Of a DNA stretch of 22,527 bases, positions 13,868-21,127 are shown one piece after another. This stretch comes from Nitrospira sp. UBA5698. GTDB lineage: Bacteria > Nitrospirota > Nitrospiria > Nitrospirales > Nitrospiraceae. The stretch lies in NCBI GenBank assembly GCA_002420115.1, contig DIHK01000069.1:1-22527 (forward strand), written 5' to 3'. The position numbers and the translations under genes were made by a program. Position 1 is the first letter of the stretch; each line of letters starts with the position of its first letter. The notes beneath the pieces were generated by a model. The model did no database searches, was not told the DNA's origin, and worked only from the letters and a program-made list of their open reading frames with translations.

Positions 13868-14509
13868 CTAACGTGCCGCGCCCGGCAAGGTGCTCCGATG
13901 ATGGGTATAGACCTCGTCAAAGACCAATCCTTGCGCCGTGAGGGCCGATCGGCCGTCGCGCACGAGTTGCATGAATTTCCGAAAATCATCCAGCGACAGG
14001 TTGAACTGTCTGAGCCCTGCGGTTAATTGTTCCCGTTCGTCGAGTTGGGCTTTCACATCGGCATCCGCGAGTGCTTCCAATATGTCTGCTGTCCACCCGT
14101 TTGTACGAAACTGTTGGAGGCCAGTTGCGGCTTGTTCACCATGTTTGTCGGCCAAGGCCCGCCGGGCGAATTCCTGAATCGAAGCATCCGTTCCCTTAGC
14201 AAAGACGGATTGCAGCTGGATGACGGTCTGGATGACGCGATCGGCTTCGCGTGTACCCTCTGGCGGTAGGACCGCAGCCTGCTGGAGGGTGGCCAGTACC
14301 GCCATGGCTGATCCAACATATGGGGATGTCTGCTTGGTGTTTTGCCGCGGAGTGCCGGTGGTTCCATCATTGGCGAAGACAGAATCATGATGTGCCGGAA
14401 GTATGACCAGCCAGAGTGCGAAACCAAAGCCCAGGATCTGACGGGAGTATGGATGGTCTAGTGAGTTGTCCACCCAAACCGATTGCTCTGGAGACGGCCA
14501 GCAGCGCAT
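13868..14509 (-). CDS. Secreted hypothetical protein
   Basis: A 213-residue protein if it starts at the ATG at 14509; a GTG at 14473 is an alternative and the longer frame to 14596 is not. A hydrophobic segment (ILGFGFALWLVILPA, about 25-39) followed by HHDSVFA suggests a signal peptide cleaved near residue 46. The mature part is helical and polar: VGSAMAVLATLQQAAVLPPE, ADRVIQTVIQLQSVFAKG, ILEALADADVKAQLDEREQL and FRKFMQLVRDGRSALTAQG. It shows no domain I can name. TATAAT six bases upstream of the ATG suggests a leaderless transcript. Periplasmic location is inferred. Confidence 0.6.
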   Translation of the reverse strand: MRCWPSPEQSVWVDNSLDHPYSRQILGFGFALWLVILPAHHDSVFANDGTTGTPRQNTKQTSPYVGSAMAVLATLQQAAVLPPEGTREADRVIQTVIQLQSVFAKGTDASIQEFARRALADKHGEQAATGLQQFRTNGWTADILEALADADVKAQLDEREQLTAGLRQFNLSLDDFRKFMQLVRDGRSALTAQGLVFDEVYTHHRSTLPGAAR

Positions 14510-14515
14510 GGGTGA

Positions 14516-14521
14516 ATTATA
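14516..14521 (-). promoter_or_regulatory. Perfect -10 box six bases before a start codon
   Basis: TATAAT on the minus strand ends six bases before the ATG at 14509. The best -35 at 17 bp is TAGCAC, which is weak. The geometry equals that at 9794-9799. Confidence 0.4.
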
Positions 14522-14739
14522 CAGAGCCGGTCGATGCGGTGCTAGCCTACATCCTGGATGCTGGCTTCTCCTGCAATCTGGACTCGCACCTTCCACGGGA
14601 GAGGCAAGAGTTGCGAGACGCGTGAGAGGTGGGGGAATGAGGCGGGCGCGTCATTCAGGGCGCGTTCCTCACTCCTGCCAAAGAGGCACAACCCGTTTGG
14701 AAACACCGATTCGGGCGGAACAGTCCCTAGATGGTTCTA

Positions 14740-14768
14740 TTGAAACCAATGGAGCGACTCCTTATAAT
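14740..14768 (+). promoter_or_regulatory. comM promoter
   Basis: TTGAAA (14740-14745), 17 bp, TATAAT (14763-14768): a near-consensus sigma-70 promoter. Start near 14775 gives a leader of about 40 nt. Confidence 0.65.
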
Positions 14769-14815
14769 GAACACATTTTATCTGCTGATCAGATTTAGGG
14801 AAAGGCAGTGGAGTT

Positions 14816-16345
14816 ATGCTTGCCAGGGTTACGAGCGCGGCGCTGGTCGGTCTTGATGCGCATCTCGTCGATGTCGAAGTCGATATCTCAGGCGGGCTTC
14901 CCCAGTTTTCTGTCGTTGGGTTGCCGGATGCCACGGTGAAAGAAAGTCGAGACCGCGTTCGATCTGCTCTCAAGAACACGGGGTTTCACTTCCCTGCCAA
15001 ACGAATCACGGTCAATCTCGCTCCTGCCGGGGTCAAAAAAGAGGGGTCGGGGCTCGACCTCGCGATTGCACTCGGCATTCTTGTCGCGGAAGAAGTGATT
15101 CCGCAGTCGATGCTGGATCATTCCGTTATTGTTGGGGAGTTATCGTTGGACGGACGAGTGAAGCCAATTACAGGAGCTCTGTCTTTTGCGCTGGCCTGCC
15201 GATCCGGTTACGATTTGTTGCTCCCAGCTGACAATGGAGCTGAAGCGGCATTGGTCAAGGGGGTGCGTGCCTACTCCGTCCACACCCTTCCTGAAGCCGT
15301 GGAGTTTCTGAAAGGGAATCAGGCTCTTGTTCCAAGCGAGTCGCGCCAGGATGCCTTGGGGGCGGTCAGCACAACGGAAGACGAGGACTATGCCGATGTT
15401 CGTGGACAAGACCATGCTAAGCGGGCCCTCGAGGTGGCAGCGGCAGGAGGGCACAATGTGTTGATGGTCGGTCCTCCAGGATCCGGCAAAACCATGTTGG
15501 CGCGTCGCTTGCCGTCCATCCTGCCGTTGTTGGAATTGGATGAGGCAATTGAAACGACCAGAGTTCACAGTGTGGCGGGATTGCTCACTCCGGAACGGCC
15601 GTTGCTGGCCGTTCGGCCGTTTCGGTCCCCGCATCACAGTATCTCGGACGCGGGGCTGGTCGGAGGAGGGACCATCCCTAAGCCTGGTGAAGTCTCACTC
15701 GCGCATAACGGAGTATTATTTTTGGACGAATCCCTTGAATTCAAACGAGGTGCGCTCGAAGGGTTGCGACAACCGTTGGAAGATGGGTATGTCGTTCTGA
15801 CAAGAGCCAGTGGGACACTCAAGTATCCGGCGCAGTTCATGCTGATCGCGGCGATGAATCCTTGTCCTTGTGGCTACTATGGAGATCGCACGCGGTCTTG
15901 TATCTGTTCCGGCATCCAGATTCGCCGGTACCGTGCAAAACTCTCCGGGCCCTTGTTGGATCGACTGGATATTCATCTGGATGTTCCACCGGTGCCGGTT
16001 CGCGAGCTTCGTACGGAGCTTCCTGCTTCGGAAAGTTCCACGGCGATCCGCTCGCGCGTCGTGGTCGCCCGCGATCGACAGCGACGGCGGTACCGAGCGG
16101 AGGGGATCTATACAAATGCGCAGTTGAAGCCACGGCTCGTAAAACGGTATTGTGGACTCGAGCAACCCGCTCAAGAGTTGCTTGAGCAGGCGATGGCGAG
16201 GCTTCGACTTTCCGCGCGGGCCCATGGGCGTATCCTACGAGTCGCGCGGACGATCGCAGATCTGGCCGACTCCGAGAGGATCGAGACCGTGCATATCGCA
16301 GAGGCCATTCAGTATCGTTCGTTTGACCGTAACCCCGACGTGTGA
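14816..16345 (+). CDS. comM: YifB/ComM family Mg-chelatase-like AAA+ ATPase
   Basis: A 509-residue protein, the usual family length. The N-terminal ChlI-type domain (1-170) begins MLARVTSAALVGLDAHLVDVEV and includes NLAPAGVKKEGSGLDLAIALG. The AAA+ core has Walker A GPPGSGKT (219-226), RPFRSPHHSISDAGLVGGG (267-285) and Walker B LFLDES (302-307), where most homologues read LDELPEF and this one LDESLEF. A Cys pair set follows: NPCPCG (349-354) and CICSG (362-366), then RLDIHLDVPPV. In naturally competent bacteria ComM acts as a hexameric helicase promoting branch migration during integration of incoming DNA. In others it is a conserved housekeeping ATPase. Ribosome site GGAG precedes the ATG. 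Confidence 0.95.
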   Translation: MLARVTSAALVGLDAHLVDVEVDISGGLPQFSVVGLPDATVKESRDRVRSALKNTGFHFPAKRITVNLAPAGVKKEGSGLDLAIALGILVAEEVIPQSMLDHSVIVGELSLDGRVKPITGALSFALACRSGYDLLLPADNGAEAALVKGVRAYSVHTLPEAVEFLKGNQALVPSESRQDALGAVSTTEDEDYADVRGQDHAKRALEVAAAGGHNVLMVGPPGSGKTMLARRLPSILPLLELDEAIETTRVHSVAGLLTPERPLLAVRPFRSPHHSISDAGLVGGGTIPKPGEVSLAHNGVLFLDESLEFKRGALEGLRQPLEDGYVVLTRASGTLKYPAQFMLIAAMNPCPCGYYGDRTRSCICSGIQIRRYRAKLSGPLLDRLDIHLDVPPVPVRELRTELPASESSTAIRSRVVVARDRQRRRYRAEGIYTNAQLKPRLVKRYCGLEQPAQELLEQAMARLRLSARAHGRILRVARTIADLADSERIETVHIAEAIQYRSFDRNPDV

Positions 16346-16352
16346 GGCTTTC

Positions 16353-16565
16353 GTGGCATCGGTAAAAGTGTTTGTCTGGTGGTTTGTCGTGGGTGCCACG
16401 ATGGCGTTGTCCGTCATCATGGTGCAAGGAGGCGTCAGAGAAGTCATGCAGGCCCAAGGGTCTGTCTGGGAGTTGAAGCTGGTGGAGCTGCTGACGACAG
16501 TGATGGGTGGAGGCCTATTGGGCGGCTGTATCGCGTTGATCCTCGATCGAATTAAGAAATCGTAA
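16353..16565 (+). CDS. Small two-helix membrane protein
   Basis: A 70-residue protein starting at a GTG (16353) that follows GAGG by five bases and lies seven bases after the comM stop, so it is probably translated from the same message. Two hydrophobic helices are evident: VFVWWFVVGATMALSVIMV (about 6-24) and LLTTVMGGGLLGGCIALIL (46-64), the second rich in glycine. It ends in a positively charged tail (DRIKKS), which suggests that end faces the cytoplasm. No family is recognised. The role could be linked to ComM, but nothing in the sequence shows it. Confidence 0.65.
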   Translation: MASVKVFVWWFVVGATMALSVIMVQGGVREVMQAQGSVWELKLVELLTTVMGGGLLGGCIALILDRIKKS

Positions 16566-16945
16566 GTGCAGATGATTTGTGGCTTGCCTTCACGTTGTAG
16601 TTCTGAATGTTGGACTGCTCACCACATAATGGAACTTCCCCCTGTTTGAAGCAGACTATCCTTCGGCCATCTGTAGAACGCTTTGTATTTGCATGGGAAT
16701 AATCATCCCCTTGGGACCTTTGGTCAGCCATCTGTCCAGGGGACGGGGCTCTGGTATTAGGACGAGCGGGTAGGCAACGAATGATGTGTCCAGGTTTGGC
16801 GTTCAACGGATCTATGAGGGATCAGCAGCACTGCTGGTAGCGACGATTGCAAAAATGTGGAACTTAGAGATAAAAGGGACATGGCTCCAAGCATGGGGGC
16901 AAGCACTTGAAACCTGGATGTATCATCCCAACTCTATCGAGGACT
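16566..16945. other. Gene-poor stretch before the hypothetical gene
   Basis: Nothing convincing was found in these 380 bases. Short frames on both strands lack ribosome sites. The only structure is a small CAGCAG-CA-CTGCTG inverted repeat near 16820-16840. No promoter with good hexamers was seen on the plus strand. Confidence 0.4.
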
Positions 16946-17371
16946 ATGGATATCGAAATTGGTTCGAATCTCTATAAGAATTTTAACGGGACGATCGAGG
17001 TCGAGGGGATACCGCAAATTCAAGTGGCTCGCCATCCCTCGACTGGCGCGTTGCTGGTCAATTTTGCGTTGTTCGACTCGAACGGCCGGATGTTGGCCAA
17101 GATGGTGGATAGCACACTGATGTTTAACGAGCGGCGCGCCTATGAGGTCACAAAGACGGACAAGCGCATTCTGATGAAGGAAGCGGATTCGGGGAAAGTC
17201 GTCCTCCAGCTCGACGTGAAGGACGCTCAGGGCATCTCATTGGCTCAGGGCGAGTTTCATACAATGAAAGGCCATCTCCTGCAAGTCACGGCGACGGAAT
17301 GGAAGGTCGAGAAACAGCGCAAGAGCGGGCAGACACACGACAGTCAAGGAGGCGAGGTGTCTATTGGCTAG
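16946..17371 (+). CDS. Hypothetical protein, beta-rich
   Basis: A 141-residue protein with ATG at 16946 after GAGG at short spacing; an earlier ATG at 16907 adds 13 residues of poor composition. The sequence alternates short strands and turns: GTIEVEGIPQIQV, GALLVNFALFDSNGRMLAKM, STLMFNERRAYEV, KRILMKEADSGKVVLQLDVK and KGHLLQVTATEWKV. It is reminiscent of small beta domains found at the ends of HNH or surface-associated proteins (LFDSNGRMLAKMVD), but I would not assign it. A charged, disordered tail ends it. It converges on clpB with an 11-bp overlap of the two coding ends. Location and role are unknown. Confidence 0.6.
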   Translation: MDIEIGSNLYKNFNGTIEVEGIPQIQVARHPSTGALLVNFALFDSNGRMLAKMVDSTLMFNERRAYEVTKTDKRILMKEADSGKVVLQLDVKDAQGISLAQGEFHTMKGHLLQVTATEWKVEKQRKSGQTHDSQGGEVSIG

Positions 17372-19979
17372 AAACTGAAGTCGCGTCCCCCTCCACAATC
17401 GGGGTCACCAGCAAGGCCCCATTCTTCATATCGACCGAAGCGGTATGTCCATCCCGCAACTCCCCCTTGACCAACAACTTGGCGATCGGCGTTTCCAGCT
17501 CTTGTTGAATGAGCCGTTTCAGCGGTCGTGCTCCGTACACCGGATCGTAGCCGCGTTCGCCTAAATGTTTCAGCGCGGACGGCGTAATGGCCAGCGGGAT
17601 CCGACGTTCCGTGAGTCTGTTGCGGAGCCGCTCCAGCTGGATTTCCACAATCTTGATCAAGTGTTCGGTTCCGAGCGGATGGAAGACGACGAGTTCATCG
17701 ACTCGGTTCAAGAACTCCGGGCGGAAATGTTGCCGCAGTTCACCCATCACGACCGTCCTGACTTGATCGTAGGAGCCTCCGCGTTGCTGAGCTTCAAGGA
17801 TGTGTGGACTGCCGATATTCGAGGTCATGATCAGGACAGTGTTTTTGAAATCGACCGTACGGCCTTGCGAGTCGGTCAGCCGTCCATCATCGAGCACTTG
17901 CAGCAGTACATTGAATACATCGTGATGTGCTTTTTCAATCTCGTCGAAAAGGATCACCGAAAAAGGGCGCCGTCGAACGGCTTCGGTGAGTTGCCCCCCT
18001 TCTTCGTAGCCGATGTACCCGGGAGGTGCGCCAATCAAGCGTGCGACGGTGTGCTTTTCCATATATTCAGACATGTCGATTCTGACAAGATTTCCTTCGT
18101 CATCGAACAGAATTGCGGCGAGCGCTCGGGCCAATTCGGTTTTGCCGACCCCGGTTGGGCCAAGGAAGAGAAATGAACCGATCGGACGGTTGGGATCTTT
18201 GATGCCGGATCGTGCGCGAAGTACCGCGTCTGCCACGGCCCGGACTCCTTCTTCTTGGCCGACGACCCGTTCGTGCAGAAGTTCCTCGAGCTTCAATAGC
18301 TTGTCGGTTTCGCCTTCGAGCAACCGAGAGACCGGGACACCGGTCCAGCGGCTGACCACGGCGGCAATCTCATCTTCGTCGACTTCTTCCTTCAGCAACC
18401 GAGCCGTATCCTGTTTTTTCTCCAAGTGCTGCTGCTCCAGCGCCAATTCCCGTTCAAGCTTGGGGAGCTCTCCGTAACGAAGCTCGGCCACCCGATTGAG
18501 GTCATAGGCTCGCTCCGCCTGCTCGATCTTCTGCTTCATCTCCTCGATTGCCTCGCGGGTCTTGCGCAGTCGGGATACGGACGTTTTCTCTGATTCCCAT
18601 CTGGTTTTCAGCGCTTGCAGGCCACGTTGTTTTTCAGTGAGTTCAGACTCCAGGGTACTGAGCCGGGCGGCGCTTGCCGCGTCCTTCTCTTTCTTCAATG
18701 CCTCGCGCTCAATTTCCAGCTGGAGCACCTTGCGTGACACTTCATCCAGCTCAGCCGGCAGGCTGTCGATCTCAGTTCGAAGCCGTGCGGCGGCCTCGTC
18801 GACTAAGTCAATGGCTTTGTCTGGAAGAAACCGATCGGCGATATAACGATGGGACAGTTTCGCTGCAGCCACCAGCGCACTGTCCTTGATGCGCACCCCA
18901 TGGTGGACTTCGTAGCGTTCCTTGAGGCCGCGTAGGATGGAAATGGTGTTCTCCACTGACGGCTGATCCACCAACACTGTTTGGAAACGGCGTTCCAAGG
19001 CGGCGTCTTTTTCGATGTGTTTTCGGTACTCGTCCAGCGTCGTGGCACCGATCAGATGCAACTCGCCCCGTGCCAGCATCGGCTTCAACAGGTTTGCGGC
19101 GTCCATTGCCCCTTCGGCTGCTCCGGCTCCGACGACCGTGTGCAATTCGTCGATGAAGAGGAGAATCTGGCCTTGAGACGATTGGATCTCTTTCAGGACG
19201 GCTTTGAGCCGTTCCTCAAATTCACCGCGAAATTTGGCGCCGGCGACAAGGGAGCCCATATCCAGGGCAAAGAGTTTTTTGTGTTTGAGGCTTTCGGGGA
19301 CATCGCCTTTCACGATTCGAATCGCTAGTCCTTCAACAATCGCGGTTTTCCCGACACCTGGTTCCCCGATGAGCACCGGGTTATTCTTCGTCCGGCGTGA
19401 GAGGATCTGGATCACACGCCTGATTTCATCATCGCGTCCGATGACGGGATCGAGTTTGCCCTGTCCGGCCAGTTGGGTTAACTCTCGACCGTATTTCACC
19501 AGTGACTGATATGTGCTTTCAGGATCCTGGCTGGTGACCCGTTGGTTCCCACGTACCTGCTGCAATCCCGCCAAGAGACGGTCTCTTGTAATGCCCAGCT
19601 TCTTGAATATTCCCCCTTCCTGCACCATGGCAAGGAGGACATGCTCGACGCTCAAGAAATCGTCCTTCAGCGACTTCTGCTCCTCCTCCGCACGATTGAG
19701 AACGTGTGTGAGGCGGTTGGCAATGTGAACCTGACCCGGAGCTGCCCCTGAACCTTGCACTTGAGGGAACTTTGCCAAGGCTTGTTCGACGGCTTGTCGC
19801 ACGGCAGGCAGCGCGAGGCCGGCACCTTCAAGTAAGGCCGGAGTGGTTCCGCCCTCCTGTTCGAGGAGTGCTAAGAGGACATGTTCCACCTCAATACCTT
19901 GATGACTTCTCCGCTGGGCGTGTCCCGAGGCGGACTGCAGGGCCTCCTGCAACTTGACCGTCATTCGATTCATGTCCAT
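17361..19979 (-). CDS. clpB: ATP-dependent chaperone ClpB
   Basis: An 872-residue disaggregase, full length. The ATG at 19979 follows AGAGGTGG. Domains in order: Clp N-domain (1-145) with two repeats (LLALLEQEGG and LLAMVQEGG); NBD1 with Walker A GEPGVGKT (205-212), pore loop KFRGE (249-253) and Walker B LLFIDE (273-278); the coiled-coil middle domain (about 400-535), which distinguishes ClpB from ClpA and ClpC; NBD2 with Walker A GPTGVGKT (607-614), pore loop GYIGYE (655-660) and Walker B VILFDE (675-680). It works with DnaK to pull proteins out of aggregates after heat or other stress. No CIRCE or HAIR operator was seen upstream. Confidence 0.97.
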   Translation of the reverse strand: MDMNRMTVKLQEALQSASGHAQRRSHQGIEVEHVLLALLEQEGGTTPALLEGAGLALPAVRQAVEQALAKFPQVQGSGAAPGQVHIANRLTHVLNRAEEEQKSLKDDFLSVEHVLLAMVQEGGIFKKLGITRDRLLAGLQQVRGNQRVTSQDPESTYQSLVKYGRELTQLAGQGKLDPVIGRDDEIRRVIQILSRRTKNNPVLIGEPGVGKTAIVEGLAIRIVKGDVPESLKHKKLFALDMGSLVAGAKFRGEFEERLKAVLKEIQSSQGQILLFIDELHTVVGAGAAEGAMDAANLLKPMLARGELHLIGATTLDEYRKHIEKDAALERRFQTVLVDQPSVENTISILRGLKERYEVHHGVRIKDSALVAAAKLSHRYIADRFLPDKAIDLVDEAAARLRTEIDSLPAELDEVSRKVLQLEIEREALKKEKDAASAARLSTLESELTEKQRGLQALKTRWESEKTSVSRLRKTREAIEEMKQKIEQAERAYDLNRVAELRYGELPKLERELALEQQHLEKKQDTARLLKEEVDEDEIAAVVSRWTGVPVSRLLEGETDKLLKLEELLHERVVGQEEGVRAVADAVLRARSGIKDPNRPIGSFLFLGPTGVGKTELARALAAILFDDEGNLVRIDMSEYMEKHTVARLIGAPPGYIGYEEGGQLTEAVRRRPFSVILFDEIEKAHHDVFNVLLQVLDDGRLTDSQGRTVDFKNTVLIMTSNIGSPHILEAQQRGGSYDQVRTVVMGELRQHFRPEFLNRVDELVVFHPLGTEHLIKIVEIQLERLRNRLTERRIPLAITPSALKHLGERGYDPVYGARPLKRLIQQELETPIAKLLVKGELRDGHTASVDMKNGALLVTPIVEGDATSVSSQ

Positions 19980-20026
19980 GGTGATCCACCTCTAAATGGT
20001 GACATTCATCCTCGCTCTGATAAACA

Positions 20027-20054
20027 GTGATAATCATTTGGCGCAATAAGTCAA
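20027..20054 (-). promoter_or_regulatory. clpB promoter candidate
   Basis: TTGACT (20054-20049), 16 bp, TATCAC (20032-20027) on the minus strand. The -10 is imperfect. No sigma-32-type CTTGAA/CCCAT pair is evident. Confidence 0.3.
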
Positions 20055-20094
20055 CCTGGAAGGGCTGTTCTGCCTGCAATAGCGTGACTAGTGC

Positions 20095-20123
20095 TTGACC
20101 TCTTGCCCGATCCCGACTAGGGT
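20095..20123 (+). promoter_or_regulatory. Promoter of the membrane protein gene
   Basis: TTGACC (20095-20100), 17 bp, TAGGGT (20118-20123). Initiation near 20130 leaves only about four bases before the ATG at 20134, so the message is nearly leaderless, consistent with the absence of a Shine-Dalgarno. Confidence 0.5.
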
Positions 20124-20133
20124 ACGCACCAGC

Positions 20134-20967
20134 ATGAGCAATCTCACCTTGGCTACGGTCCAACTCTATCGACATGTTTTGCAGGCGACGTGGCGTTCGC
20201 TGACCAAAAGTTGGATATCAATGGTAGCACTCATTCTCTTTGGGTTGCTGTTTTTGGGTATTGCAAAGATTGCTGCTCCGTTAGGGATGGCCGGTGGTTT
20301 TCTACTCGGTATCGTGAATGCCCTTCTGGTGGGATCCACCCTCCGGTTGATCGAACAGTCGTTGAGCGCGTCGCGCACTCTTGGGTTCAAGGACGTAACG
20401 GAAAGCTTCGGGCATTACTTTTGGGACGTGATCGGTGTTGGTTTTGTATTATGGTTGCCGACGCTCTTGCTCGATATGGGTTTGCAAGCCAATCCGGCGT
20501 ATGGTCAATTTCTTCTCTCCGCATTCCTGCTCTTGGTCTTCATCCTGTTGAACCCAGCGCCGGAAGTAATTTATCAGGTGCGACACGATTCAACGCTTGA
20601 GGTGTTCAAAACATCCTATGAATTTGTGATGGAACATTGGGTCGAATGGTTTCTCCCATTCGTCCTGCTCATCTTACCGGTGGTGCTGTCTCCGAGTGGG
20701 CTGCAAGAATTTTTTTCGCTGTCCGGCCGAGCTGGTCGAGGAGCAGGGCTTGACTTCCTTCAAATTCTGATGCTGCCACTGACTGCAATCGGAGGGTGGC
20801 TGTCTTACCTTGGGCTTGATTCGGAGGGGCAGGAGATTGTGCTTCTCTTCCTTACTCCACCAGTCGCAATGGCCATTTTGTTGTTCCGTGGCCATCTTTT
20901 CGCGTCACTGCACGGGTCATCCAGAAGGCAACGGCTCTTTTCTCACCAATACGATACTAGACAGTAA
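20134..20967 (+). CDS. Multi-pass membrane protein of unknown function
   Basis: A 277-residue protein; the ATG at 20134 (MSNLTLATVQLYRHVLQATW) was chosen because the promoter at 20095-20123 overlaps the upstream ATG at 20095. About six hydrophobic segments are visible: ISMVALILFGLLFLGIA, LGMAGGFLLGIVNALLVGS, FWDVIGVGFVLWLPTLLLDM, FLLSAFLLLVFILLNPAPEV, WFLPFVLLILPVVLS and IVLLFLTPPVAMAILLF. The order of segments, with an amphipathic region in the middle, recalls YciC/DUF-type integral membrane proteins, but I cannot name the family. It is divergent from clpB. The tail is basic. Confidence 0.75.
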   Translation: MSNLTLATVQLYRHVLQATWRSLTKSWISMVALILFGLLFLGIAKIAAPLGMAGGFLLGIVNALLVGSTLRLIEQSLSASRTLGFKDVTESFGHYFWDVIGVGFVLWLPTLLLDMGLQANPAYGQFLLSAFLLLVFILLNPAPEVIYQVRHDSTLEVFKTSYEFVMEHWVEWFLPFVLLILPVVLSPSGLQEFFSLSGRAGRGAGLDFLQILMLPLTAIGGWLSYLGLDSEGQEIVLLFLTPPVAMAILLFRGHLFASLHGSSRRQRLFSHQYDTRQ

Positions 20968-20976
20968 CTGTCTGGG
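20949..20976 (+). terminator. Weak hairpin after the membrane protein gene
   Basis: Overlapping inverted repeats GACAGT-A-ACTGTC and CTGTC-TGG-GACAG are followed shortly by ATTTTCT. Stems are short and the T-run is only four long, so termination is possible but weak. Confidence 0.25.
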
Positions 20977-21061
20977 ACAGATTTTCTCCGAGGAGTCGGG
21001 TCGTTTCGAGACATGTTTATCTCCACGCAGGGGCATGCCCTTGTGGTCGGAAGCTGAAATA

Positions 21062-21081
21062 GTGTATGGAATAACATACAC
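21062..21081. promoter_or_regulatory. Operator-like palindrome upstream of the sensor kinase
   Basis: GTGTATG-GAATAA-CATACAC: perfect 7-bp arms with a 6-bp centre, 46 bases before the kinase start. Its size suits a dimeric repressor or response-regulator site. No T-run follows, so it is not a terminator. It may be an autoregulatory site. Confidence 0.45.
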
Positions 21082-21127
21082 ATGAGCTCTGTCCATCTAT
21101 GACCTAGTCCGAGCGAGGCACGGACTT

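Noticed and set aside
15837..16457. 206-residue minus-strand frame
   Set aside because: Antisense to comM; Arg/Ser/His-rich composition typical of a shadow frame.
16786..16977. 63-residue plus-strand frame
   Set aside because: No ribosome site; overlaps the better-supported start at 16946 in another frame.
16970..16981. GGTTCGAATC, like the T-arm of a tRNA
   Set aside because: No acceptor, D or anticodon stems can be built around it; it lies in the coding frame starting at 16946.
17565..18176. 203-residue plus-strand frame
   Set aside because: Antisense to the conserved second ATPase domain of clpB.
19980..20133. CIRCE or HAIR heat-shock operator for clpB
   Set aside because: Neither TTAGCACTC/GAGTGCTAA nor CTTGAGT/ACTCAAG is present.
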